From positions 1 to 14,383 of the forward strand of contig PWYO01000102.1 of assembly GCA_003567835.1 (NCBI GenBank): 14,383 bases of DNA, written 5' to 3'. Made by a program: the position numbers and the translations under genes. This stretch comes from Actinomycetota bacterium (GTDB taxonomy: Bacteria; Actinomycetota; Humimicrobiia; Humimicrobiales; Humimicrobiaceae). This document shows positions 6,252-12,548 of the stretch, one piece after another. Position 1 is the first letter of the stretch; each line of letters opens with the position of its first letter. The notes below the pieces were generated by a model that saw only the letters and a program-made list of their open reading frames with translations, did not search any database and had not been told where the DNA came from.

Positions 6252-7043
6252 GTCCTGCATGGAAACCAAACCCGGAAACAGCAAACACAGCAATGGGAAA
6301 TCAAGGGGCCAATAAAAGCCTGCATTGTTATGAATATTTAATTCCAAAGGAGCGGATAAGGCCTCCATATAGGCATCTTTGCTGATATAGTCTAGCTCAT
6401 ACATCAGGGCAAGTACGGTATTGCGCCTTTGCAGTGCGAGCTCTGGATTGCGAAAAGGAGAATAGTTTTCCGGAGACCGGATGATGCCCGCCAAAAGCGC
6501 TGCCTGGGGAAGGTCAATTTCTTGAGGTTCTCTTCCAAAGTAGGTCATGGCGGCATCCTTTATGCCAAATACGCCGGAACCGAAATAAATGGTGTCCAGA
6601 TACAAGTAGAGGATTTCATGCTTATCGTAGTTTCTCTCCAGTTCTATGGTCAGGAAAGCTTCCTTTATTTTCCTGTTTAAGGTCCGGTCTGGGTAGAGGT
6701 AGGCGTTTTTTACATACTGCTGGGAAATGGTGCTTCCGCCTTCCACGATCCTTCCTTGCCTGAGATTGGTAACCAAGGCTCTAAAGATCCGTAAATAATC
6801 CAATCCGCGGTGCTCAAAAAAGCGGCGGTCTTCAACGGCCACCACCGCATGGACCAAATGTGCAGGGATGGTGTCCACTGCGGTCTCTTTGCCGGCAATG
6901 GGGGCATCCAAGTTCTGCAAAGCTTGCTCTGCAGGCATAGCTGCAGCACAGGCAAAACCGGAGACGGTAACCGAAAGCAAGGCTGCTCCGCCAACCAGGG
7001 CAAACAGGACCATTTTGCATATTGTTGTTTTGGTTTTTCTCAT
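6180..7043 (-). CDS. monofunctional GT51 peptidoglycan glycosyltransferase
   Basis: Polymerises lipid II into glycan strands at the outer face of the membrane. After an N-terminal signal anchor (about 9-35) the GT51 signature motifs follow in order: EDRRFFEHRG (71-80, catalytic Glu71), GGSTISQQ (102-109), RKIKEAFLTIELE (124-136), IYFGSGVFGI (152-161) and LPQAALLAGIIRSP (178-191). No transpeptidase domain follows, so it is a stand-alone enzyme like MtgA or the GT half of a class A PBP. The last 50 residues or so, after about 235, are an unusual hydrophobic tail (FYWPLDFPLLCLLFPGLV) outside the core fold. It is transcribed toward tadG and overlaps it by 72 bp. ATG at 7043 has no clear ribosome binding site. 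Confidence 0.88.
   Translation of the reverse strand: MRKTKTTICKMVLFALVGGAALLSVTVSGFACAAAMPAEQALQNLDAPIAGKETAVDTIPAHLVHAVVAVEDRRFFEHRGLDYLRIFRALVTNLRQGRIVEGGSTISQQYVKNAYLYPDRTLNRKIKEAFLTIELERNYDKHEILYLYLDTIYFGSGVFGIKDAAMTYFGREPQEIDLPQAALLAGIIRSPENYSPFRNPELALQRRNTVLALMYELDYISKDAYMEALSAPLELNIHNNAGFYWPLDFPLLCLLFPGLVSMQDSFNLSHPAIGISAYTNGVYAHHF
6202..6229. repeat. 28-bp near-perfect palindrome in the tadG/GT51 overlap
   Basis: The half-sites ccattggtataagc (6202-6215) and gcttatgccaatgg (6216-6229) are inverted copies with one mismatch and no spacer. Because the palindrome is read in coding frames on both strands, TadG ends in ISAYANG and the GT51 protein contains ISAYTNG. There is no T-run, so it is not a standard terminator. 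It could be a protein-binding site, a weak bidirectional hairpin or chance. Confidence 0.7.
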
Positions 7044-7068
7044 AGTAAAATTTGGGTATTTTGGTCAC

Positions 7069-7097
7069 ATTATACTATATAAATAAGGAATATTTAA
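7069..7097 (-). promoter_or_regulatory. probable promoter of the GT51 gene
   Basis: On the minus strand TATAAT lies at 7074-7069, followed about 26 bp later by the GT51 ATG. The -35 region at 17-bp spacing (TTAAAT, 7097-7092) is poor, so the assignment rests mostly on the perfect -10 box. Confidence 0.45.
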
Positions 7098-7198
7098 CCG
7101 GCGCATAAGCAAAAAATTGGCTGGATAGCCAGGGGGGATTTGGGCTCTGCTTCAATGGTTTTTGCGGTGACAAAAGCATGGGGGACAAAAATGCGTGA

Positions 7199-7226
7199 TT
7201 GTCAATTATCCTCAAAGAAGTATAAT
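7199..7226 (+). promoter_or_regulatory. promoter giving a near-leaderless HD-hydrolase mRNA
   Basis: TTGTCA (7199-7204), 16 bp, then a perfect TATAAT (7221-7226). With a normal 6-8 bp distance, transcription would begin around 7233, only about two bases before the ATG at 7235, leaving no room for a ribosome binding site. The 191-bp divergent gap (7044-7234) holds nothing else clear apart from short GC-rich hairpins near 7119-7135. Confidence 0.6.
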
Positions 7227-7234
7227 GAAATGAA

Positions 7235-8365
7235 ATGAATAAACAATTGCTGATAAAAATATTTGATGCTGCCAGCATGCAGCGCTGGAATGATCAGATT
7301 AAAATTGTTGAGTTCAGCGAGCTTGACAAGCAAGCCCAGAAGATGATGGTGGCCTATGTGCTGGGAAAATTCGAGCAAGAAGCAAACGGGGACCTGGACT
7401 GGGCCAAAATTATCAAGATTGGTCTTTTTGAATATTTTCAAAGGATTGTACTCACTGACCTTAAACCGCCCTTGTTTTACCGCATCAAAGAAGACAAGAA
7501 GAAATACCATGCATTAAACCAATGGGTATACGAACAGATCGAGCCGGCGATTGCTTCTCTGGGAAACAGGTTTTGTGAAGAATTCAAGCAGTTTTTACAA
7601 GAAGCAGAACAAGGTTATGAAGACATACATAAAAAAATCATCAATGCCGCCCACTTCTATGTGACCAAATGGGAATTTGATATCATCAGCAATCTCTCCC
7701 CCCAGAGTTTTCCGGTTGAGGACATCAAAGAAAACATCAACCTGACCCAGGAAAAATACAGAGACCTTTACAGCATGAAAGAGCTGCTCAGTTCTGCCAG
7801 GCTCAAGGATTTTGTCAATATTTGCGGGCAGCTAAGGTTTCAGGTGCGCTGGAGCCATCTGTACCGGGTCCCCAAGACATCTGTATTGGGCCATATGCTT
7901 ACTGTGGCCATGATATCGTTTCTGCTTTCCTACTGTTCAGGGCTGGATATCAAAAATGGCATAAACAACTATTTTACAGGGCTTTTTCATGATCTGCCCG
8001 AAGTGTTGACCAGGGATATTATCAACCCGGTAAAAAAGTCTGTAAAGGGCCTGGATGCGTTAATAAAAGTCTATGAGAAAGAGGAGATGGAAAATAGGAT
8101 TTACGGGCTGATCCCAGAATCCTGGCATCAAGACATCAGATTGTATACAGAAAACGAGTTTAGCGATACTGCATACAGAAATGGAAGCCTGGTGAAAGCT
8201 GCCGATGACCTTTCCGCATTTATGGAAGCGTATCTAGCCCTGGAAAACGGCATACAAAATAAGGACTTCAAGGATGCGATTATCCATATCAGAGACAAAT
8301 ACCGGGGCAGGAAGGTTTGCGGAATCGAGCTGGATACAATCTACGGCTGTTTTAGCAATGCCTAA
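7235..8365 (+). CDS. two-lobed HD-superfamily (YfbR-like, COG1896-type) phosphohydrolase
   Basis: A 376-residue cytoplasmic metal-dependent hydrolase. The C-terminal lobe has RWSHLYRVPKTSVLGH (205-220; His208, His220), the HD dyad in GLFHDLPEVLTRDI (249-262; His252-Asp253) and a later Asp in KAADDLSAF (321-329), a set like that of YfbR 5'-deoxynucleotidases. The N-terminal lobe repeats the layout with the ligands lost: MQRWNDQIKIVEFSELDKQ (15-33) aligns to the RW..H segment, and GLFEYFQRIVLTDLKPP (63-79) to the HD segment, with Glu-Tyr replacing His-Asp. The substrate is unknown; nucleotides are the family precedent. The only candidate Shine-Dalgarno (AAGAAG, 7215-7220) would lie upstream of the predicted transcript start. 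It seems to be its own transcription unit. Confidence 0.8.
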   Translation: MNKQLLIKIFDAASMQRWNDQIKIVEFSELDKQAQKMMVAYVLGKFEQEANGDLDWAKIIKIGLFEYFQRIVLTDLKPPLFYRIKEDKKKYHALNQWVYEQIEPAIASLGNRFCEEFKQFLQEAEQGYEDIHKKIINAAHFYVTKWEFDIISNLSPQSFPVEDIKENINLTQEKYRDLYSMKELLSSARLKDFVNICGQLRFQVRWSHLYRVPKTSVLGHMLTVAMISFLLSYCSGLDIKNGINNYFTGLFHDLPEVLTRDIINPVKKSVKGLDALIKVYEKEEMENRIYGLIPESWHQDIRLYTENEFSDTAYRNGSLVKAADDLSAFMEAYLALENGIQNKDFKDAIIHIRDKYRGRKVCGIELDTIYGCFSNA

Positions 8366-8416
8366 AGCATTGTATCCTGTCATCCAATGTTTGGGCCCGG
8401 TACCCTGCAAAGGCCC
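8356..8416 (+). terminator. possible weak terminator hairpins after the HD gene
   Basis: CAATGC/GCATTG (8356-8361 and 8367-8372) forms a 6-bp stem around the HD-gene stop codon, and GGGCC/GGCCC (8393-8397 and 8412-8416) forms a 5-bp stem followed by TGCTTCTT. Neither has a proper T-run, so termination is only a possibility. Confidence 0.25.
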
Positions 8417-8442
8417 TGCTTCTTAGCTTACAATATGGACCA

Positions 8443-8471
8443 TTGATTTTAAACAGATGATGTTTTATAAT
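8443..8471 (+). promoter_or_regulatory. promoter of the lacI-type regulator
   Basis: TTGATT (8443-8448) and a perfect TATAAT (8466-8471) are separated by 17 bp. The predicted start of transcription is about 8478, inside the operator-like palindrome, as expected for a self-repressed regulator. The leader before ATG 8501 is then about 22 bases. Confidence 0.7.
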
Positions 8472-8473
8472 AC

Positions 8474-8498
8474 AAAACGTTTTCTAGAAAACGATTCG
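8474..8498. promoter_or_regulatory. LacI-family operator cluster, probable autoregulation
   Basis: AAAACGTTTT (8474-8483) is a perfect CG-centred palindrome of the kind bound by LacI-family dimers. It overlaps a second perfect palindrome, CGTTTTCTAGAAAACG (8478-8493), which creates another AAAACG site centred at 8492-8493. A further AAACGTTT lies at 8513-8520 within the first codons of the regulator. The sites cover the predicted transcription start. A matching palindrome precedes rhaA. Confidence 0.65.
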
Positions 8499-8500
8499 AT

Positions 8501-9553
8501 ATGCATAAGGCCAAACGTTTCACAATTAAAGATGTGGCCAGAGAAGCCGATGTTTCTGTTTCAACGGTTTCGCATGCCCTCAATGATACCAGGTATGTGA
8601 AAGCGGAGACCAAAACAAGAATACAGGCAATTGCCAGGCAGCTTGATTACAATCCGAGCAAACTTGCTGCGGGGTTGAGGAAAAAGTCGCTTAACATGAT
8701 TGCTGTGTTTGTGGCCAATATCGAAAGCCAGTTTTTCGCAAAAGTGCTCAAAGGCATCAACAGAGTCGCTTTATCCCATGATTTTCATACCATGGTGGTC
8801 AATACATTCTACAATCAGGCAGAAGAAGAAAAAATCATTGAGAACCTCAAGAACCAATTGATTGACGGCGCTATTTTTGTAAGCGGTTTTGATAATCGGC
8901 ATTGCATAAAAAGGCTGCATGACCAAGGATTTCCTTTTGTCTTGGTGGCCAGGAAATTAGATAAGGATTATCCCTCGGTGCTCGTTGATAACTTTGCGGC
9001 CACCCGGTCTGCGGTGGGCTACCTGTCTGATGGTGGCCATAGAAAAATCGGTTACCTGACCATGGACTTTAAGGGAAAAAAGACACTGACTGAAAGGTTT
9101 GCGGGTTACAGGCAGGGCTTAAAGGATTGCGGCCTGAGCTTTGACCCTAATCGTGTGGTGATTGGAGCGCCGGATATGATCGATGAGATGGAGAAGAGCT
9201 ACCTTTTGTGCAGCAAGCATTTCAGGGCCCGCCCATGGCCTTCGGCACTGATTGCCGCAACCGATCATTTGGCTGCCGGCGCCTATGCCGCATGCAAAGA
9301 AATGGGACTAAAAATACCGGAACACCTATCGGTGGTGGGCTTTGACAACCTGCCCTTGGCAAAATTTCTGGACCCTCCCCTGACCAGCATCAAGCAGCCC
9401 AAGGAAGAGATGGGGGCATATGCCATGGAAATGCTCATGAAGCGGTTAAGTGGTGAAAAAATTGAAAAAAAATGGATGATGATGGATACAAAATTCATAG
9501 AAAGAAAATCGGTGGGGCCAGCCCATGCATCAATGCCTGCCATCCCTGATTGA
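8501..9553 (+). CDS. LacI-family transcriptional regulator of the rhamnose-type locus
   Basis: A 350-residue sugar-responsive DNA-binding protein. The N-terminal helix-turn-helix (FTIKDVAREADVSVSTVSHALN, about 7-28, given here as FTIKDVAREADV then SVSTVSHALN) and hinge helix (NPSKLAAGLRKK, 51-62) are canonical. Residues about 64-335 form the periplasmic-binding-like effector domain, including VVGFDNLPLAKFLDPPLTSI near the end. The effector is unknown; with an SDR, a sugar-acid dehydratase and RhaA downstream, L-rhamnose or a derivative is the natural guess. Operator-like AAAACG sites overlap its own promoter and precede rhaA. ATG 8501 has no clear Shine-Dalgarno sequence, which would keep its level low. 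It ends 138 bp before the next gene. Confidence 0.93.
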   Translation: MHKAKRFTIKDVAREADVSVSTVSHALNDTRYVKAETKTRIQAIARQLDYNPSKLAAGLRKKSLNMIAVFVANIESQFFAKVLKGINRVALSHDFHTMVVNTFYNQAEEEKIIENLKNQLIDGAIFVSGFDNRHCIKRLHDQGFPFVLVARKLDKDYPSVLVDNFAATRSAVGYLSDGGHRKIGYLTMDFKGKKTLTERFAGYRQGLKDCGLSFDPNRVVIGAPDMIDEMEKSYLLCSKHFRARPWPSALIAATDHLAAGAYAACKEMGLKIPEHLSVVGFDNLPLAKFLDPPLTSIKQPKEEMGAYAMEMLMKRLSGEKIEKKWMMMDTKFIERKSVGPAHASMPAIPD

Positions 9554-9691
9554 CAACATCTGAAATACAGCATTTTTAAGGCATTACAAAGCAAATGCTG
9601 GATGCAGTATTGATGGACCCGGGCTATGGATTTTCTACCCATCAATGACAGCCATTGTTTGTATTGATAACCTACAAGTTTGGAGGATAGG
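9554..9691. other. intergenic region with two inverted repeats
   Basis: CAGCATTT/AAATGCTG (9568-9575 and 9593-9600, 17-nt loop) and ATTGATGG/CCATCAAT (9609-9616 and 9639-9646, 22-nt loop) are two perfect 8-bp inverted repeats. GTATTGAT recurs at 9607-9614 and 9661-9668. TTGACA at 9550-9555 could be a -35 box, but no convincing -10 follows, and no AACGTT operator is present. The region may be a leader or an operator for another factor; nothing decides. Confidence 0.35.
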
Positions 9692-10477
9692 ATGAAGTTC
9701 AAGCAAAAGTGGGCTCTGGTTACCGGAGGCAGCCGGGGCATTGGAAGAGGGATTTGCACAGAGCTTGCCAGGCAAGGATGCAATATGGTGGTAAATTATG
9801 TTTCCGATTCCAATCGAGCAAAGAAAACGGTGTCAGAACTGGTTGATCTGGGTGTGGAAGCGTATGCGCTGAAGGCCGATGTCTCTCATAGAGCACAGGT
9901 AGACGCCATGGTTTCAAAGATTACCGCCCGCCATCCGCTGGACATTCTGGTCAATAATGCGGGGGTGGTACAATTCGAGCCTTTTTTGGAAGTCAGCATG
10001 GAAAGCTGGGATCTGCAGTGCAATATTAATCTTAAAGGCGCATTCAATGTAGGCCAGGAAGTGGCCAGGCATATGGTGAAAAGGAAACAGGGGGGCAAAA
10101 TCATATTTGTAACCTCTTTTAACCAGGAAGTGCCCAATGGCAGCCAGGGCGTGTACAGCATTACCAAGAGCGGTATTAAAATGCTGGCAAAGTCCATGGC
10201 TTTAGAGCTTGCAGCACACAAAATTAATGTGAATACCATTGCTGCCGGCGCAGTTGTGACCGATATCAACAAAGAACAGATTGAACAGTTCCCCGGCCTG
10301 GTGGAGCGGCTTGAAAAAATCATCCCCCTCCAAAGATGGGGAACTGTTGAGGATATGGGCAAAGCGGCGGTTTACCTGGCAAGCCCTGATTCCGATTATG
10401 TTACCGGTTCCACATTATTTGTTGAAGGCGGGATTATGATCAACAATGGGATGATGATCAATATTGTCCAGGATTAA
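9692..10477 (+). CDS. SDR-family NAD(P)-dependent sugar dehydrogenase
   Basis: A 261-residue classical short-chain dehydrogenase. It shows TGGSRGIG (11-18, cofactor loop; the Arg favours NADP), NNAG (88-91), the catalytic triad Ser142, Tyr155 and Lys159 (YSITK) and the C-terminal VTGSTLFVEGGI. In the usual PG turn after the catalytic strand it has AAGAVVTDI, a mild departure. ATG 9692 is preceded by GGAGG (9682-9686) with five bases; an upstream in-frame TTG at 9680 overlaps that site and is rejected. In this operon it would oxidise a sugar (for example L-rhamnose at C1 to the lactone) or a keto-deoxy sugar acid. Specificity cannot be read from sequence; gluconate 5-dehydrogenase or glucose dehydrogenase relatives look similar. 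Confidence 0.85.
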   Translation: MKFKQKWALVTGGSRGIGRGICTELARQGCNMVVNYVSDSNRAKKTVSELVDLGVEAYALKADVSHRAQVDAMVSKITARHPLDILVNNAGVVQFEPFLEVSMESWDLQCNINLKGAFNVGQEVARHMVKRKQGGKIIFVTSFNQEVPNGSQGVYSITKSGIKMLAKSMALELAAHKINVNTIAAGAVVTDINKEQIEQFPGLVERLEKIIPLQRWGTVEDMGKAAVYLASPDSDYVTGSTLFVEGGIMINNGMMINIVQD

Positions 10478-10488
10478 GGGGGGAATGT

Positions 10489-11256
10489 ATGCAGTATGAA
10501 GTAGAAATCTACAGAAACGGATGTACCACTGCACCGGGTCCGGAGATGTATTATTTAAGCGCCTGGGATCGGGAATATCAATTATATACCTATGTTTTTG
10601 TGATCAAAGGCCAGGGAAAAAATATTTTAATTGATACCGGATGCGGGGATACATCCAGTATTAATGCCATGCTGGCGAAGGAATTTGGGGGCAAAATAAA
10701 GTTTGAAGTTCCCCAAGATGAAAGCATAGACAGTATTTTGGATAAGGCCAAACTAAGCCCTGAAGAAATTGATTATGTGTGCATATCCCACTTACACCAT
10801 GACCATGCAGCAAATGTCCCTCTTTTTTCCAATGCAAAATTTGTGCTCTCCAGGAAGGGCTGGACAGAATACATGAACAAGCAAAGGCCTTATTATTACC
10901 ATGATATCCTGTTTCCCAGCCCGCCCCTGCAATATCTGGTGTCGCTGCCCCCAGAGCGGTTGATCTTTGTTGAAGAGCAAAAAGAGATCTTGCCGGATTT
11001 GGGCGTGTTCTGGGTAGGGGGCCATACACCGGGGTGCATGGCAGTAGAGGCAAATACCAGGAAAGGAAAGGTTGTATTTACCTCAGATGTGGCTTTTTTT
11101 GCAGCCAATGTCCAAAACAATCATCCTATTGGCCTATTCTATAATCTCTGGGAATGTTTTGAAGCTTACAAGAAGATCAAACAGCGGGCAGATATAATCA
11201 TCACCAGCCACGATCCCGATGTATTGGACAGACATTTTCAGGCTGGAAAAATTTAA
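10489..11256 (+). CDS. metallo-beta-lactamase-fold hydrolase, candidate sugar lactonase
   Basis: A 255-residue MBL-fold protein resembling the N-acyl-homoserine lactonase-like group. Metal-binding residues are complete: HLHHDH (101-106), His179 (GGHTPG), Asp200 (FTSDVAFF) and His241 (ITSHDPD). There is no signal peptide, so it is cytoplasmic. It sits 11 bp after the SDR gene with AAGGGGGGAA just upstream, and 15 bp before the dehydratase gene. A hydrolase between a sugar dehydrogenase and a sugar-acid dehydratase would be expected to open the aldonolactone, and this subgroup is known for lactone hydrolysis. That role is inference; quorum-signal hydrolysis or a thioester role are alternatives. 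Confidence 0.82.
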   Translation: MQYEVEIYRNGCTTAPGPEMYYLSAWDREYQLYTYVFVIKGQGKNILIDTGCGDTSSINAMLAKEFGGKIKFEVPQDESIDSILDKAKLSPEEIDYVCISHLHHDHAANVPLFSNAKFVLSRKGWTEYMNKQRPYYYHDILFPSPPLQYLVSLPPERLIFVEEQKEILPDLGVFWVGGHTPGCMAVEANTRKGKVVFTSDVAFFAANVQNNHPIGLFYNLWECFEAYKKIKQRADIIITSHDPDVLDRHFQAGKI

Positions 11257-11271
11257 GATTCGGAGAAAAAA

Positions 11272-12477
11272 ATGAGAATAACAGAAGTCGAAGTCATAGA
11301 GATCGCGGCAACCAAATCAAAAGGCATTGCTCGGTTTATCAGGCATGCCCCATTGGTGGGACCTATGGAGCCTTATCCGGAATATGCCAAAGACCGGTCT
11401 ATGTGGACCGGGGGCAGTCACTGGGTGGTGCCAATGATCATCATCCGCACAGATGAAGGCATAGAGGGCTACGGATTCTGCGGCGGGGGCTCTGCTGCCG
11501 CAGGCAAAGTCATTGTAGACCGTCATTATAAAAATTATTTGATGGGCGCAGATCCTTTTGACACCGAGGTGCTGTGGGACAAAATGTTTAAGGCATCTAT
11601 TGTGTTCGGCAGAAAAGGTGCTGCAATTGAAGCCCTGAGCGGAGTGGATAATGCCCTGTGGGATGTCAAAGGCAAAGCTTTGGGCTTGCCGGTCTACAAA
11701 CTTTTGGGAGGAAGGACCAAGGAGAAAATTAAACTGTATGCATCCAATCTGCACCCCAGCAATATTAACCAACCGGACTATGAGCTGCTGGCCAAAGAAG
11801 CGGTGGACTATAAAAAGCGGGGCTATAGGGGCATGAAGCAGAGGATGTGTGCTGGCCCCGGAGAGGGGAGAAAGGGCATGCACAGAAATGAGATGCTGGT
11901 AAAAACGGTAAGGGAAGCCGTAGGAGATGAAACTGCATTGATGGTTGATGCCTATATGGGTTGGGCGGACCGGGAATATGCCTTGCAGATGATCAAAAAA
12001 CTGGAAAAATACAACCTTGACTGGGTAGAAGAACCGCTGATGCCTGATGATTTTGAGGGATACAAGTATCTCAGAGCCAAAACAGGGACCCCCATTGCTG
12101 CCGGAGAACATGAATATACCAGGTTTGGCTTCGTGCAGCTGATCACCCAGGGCATTGTGGATATCCTGCAGCCCGATATAAGGCGTATGGGCGGCATTAC
12201 GGAGGCCAAAAAAGTAGCCGCGCTATGTGAGGCATTCAATATGCCCTGTGCGCCCCATATCGCCTATGCAGAGACTGTCCATCTTTCTTTGTCCTGCCCC
12301 ATGATTGGATGGGCCGAGCATACCTGCATCCCAAGCTGGGAAAAGAAGGAAGGGGGATTCCAGGATGCATATATTCAGGGTGCGCCACAGGCCGAGGGGG
12401 GCTTTATGGACATCAGCGACCGGCCCGGCCTGGGCATTGCCCTGGATATGGCCGCAATAGAGAAGCTAAAAACTTAG
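11272..12477 (+). CDS. enolase-superfamily sugar-acid dehydratase, L-rhamnonate dehydratase-like
   Basis: A 401-residue member of the mandelate racemase subgroup of the enolase superfamily. Mg ligands are visible as Asp226 (LMVDAYM), Glu253 (WVEEPL) and Glu279 (AAGEHE). The general-base dyad is Asp302 (QPDIRRMGG) and His329 (APHIA). At the end of the second barrel strand the usual KxK is K-Q-R (189-191). Such enzymes abstract the proton alpha to a carboxylate; with the nearby RhaA the likely reaction is dehydration of L-rhamnonate to 2-keto-3-deoxy-L-rhamnonate, and the C-terminal barrel resembles RhmD. Other acid sugars (fuconate, lyxonate) are possible. GGAGA (11262-11266) lies five bases before ATG 11272. 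It is probably co-transcribed with the SDR and MBL genes. Confidence 0.82.
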   Translation: MRITEVEVIEIAATKSKGIARFIRHAPLVGPMEPYPEYAKDRSMWTGGSHWVVPMIIIRTDEGIEGYGFCGGGSAAAGKVIVDRHYKNYLMGADPFDTEVLWDKMFKASIVFGRKGAAIEALSGVDNALWDVKGKALGLPVYKLLGGRTKEKIKLYASNLHPSNINQPDYELLAKEAVDYKKRGYRGMKQRMCAGPGEGRKGMHRNEMLVKTVREAVGDETALMVDAYMGWADREYALQMIKKLEKYNLDWVEEPLMPDDFEGYKYLRAKTGTPIAAGEHEYTRFGFVQLITQGIVDILQPDIRRMGGITEAKKVAALCEAFNMPCAPHIAYAETVHLSLSCPMIGWAEHTCIPSWEKKEGGFQDAYIQGAPQAEGGFMDISDRPGLGIALDMAAIEKLKT

Positions 12478-12483
12478 ACACTT

Positions 12484-12510
12484 TTGCAAATTAATAAAAT
12501 TTGCTAAAAT
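12484..12510 (+). promoter_or_regulatory. probable rhaA promoter with an internal inverted repeat
   Basis: TTGCAA (12484-12489) and TAAAAT (12505-12510) with 15-bp spacing form a plausible, slightly short-spaced promoter. Between them, GCAAATT/AATTTGC (12486-12492 and 12498-12504, 5-nt loop) is a perfect 7-bp inverted repeat that could bind a second regulator. Confidence 0.45.
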
Positions 12511-12519
12511 AAATTGCAT

Positions 12520-12533
12520 TAAAAACGTTTTTA
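12520..12533. promoter_or_regulatory. LacI-family operator upstream of rhaA
   Basis: TAAAAACGTTTTTA is a perfect 14-bp CG-centred palindrome lying just after the predicted rhaA -10 box and 15 bp before its start codon. It shares the AAAACGTTTT core with the site over the lacI promoter, so the same repressor probably controls both. Confidence 0.65.
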
Positions 12534-12548
12534 TGTTGGAGTTTAGTC

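Noticed and set aside
7115..7190. Possible RNA gene or riboswitch in the divergent intergenic region
   Set aside because: Only very short stems (such as CTGG/CCAG) and a GACAAAA direct repeat are visible; there is no recognisable conserved fold.
8597..8612. cre-like (CcpA) sequence near TGAAAGCGGAGACC
   Set aside because: Inside lacI coding sequence, with two mismatches at conserved positions of the cre consensus.
11317..12111. 264-codon minus-strand ORF opposite the dehydratase gene
   Set aside because: The plus-strand enolase-superfamily protein has complete catalytic motifs; the antisense product shows none and has no ribosome binding site.
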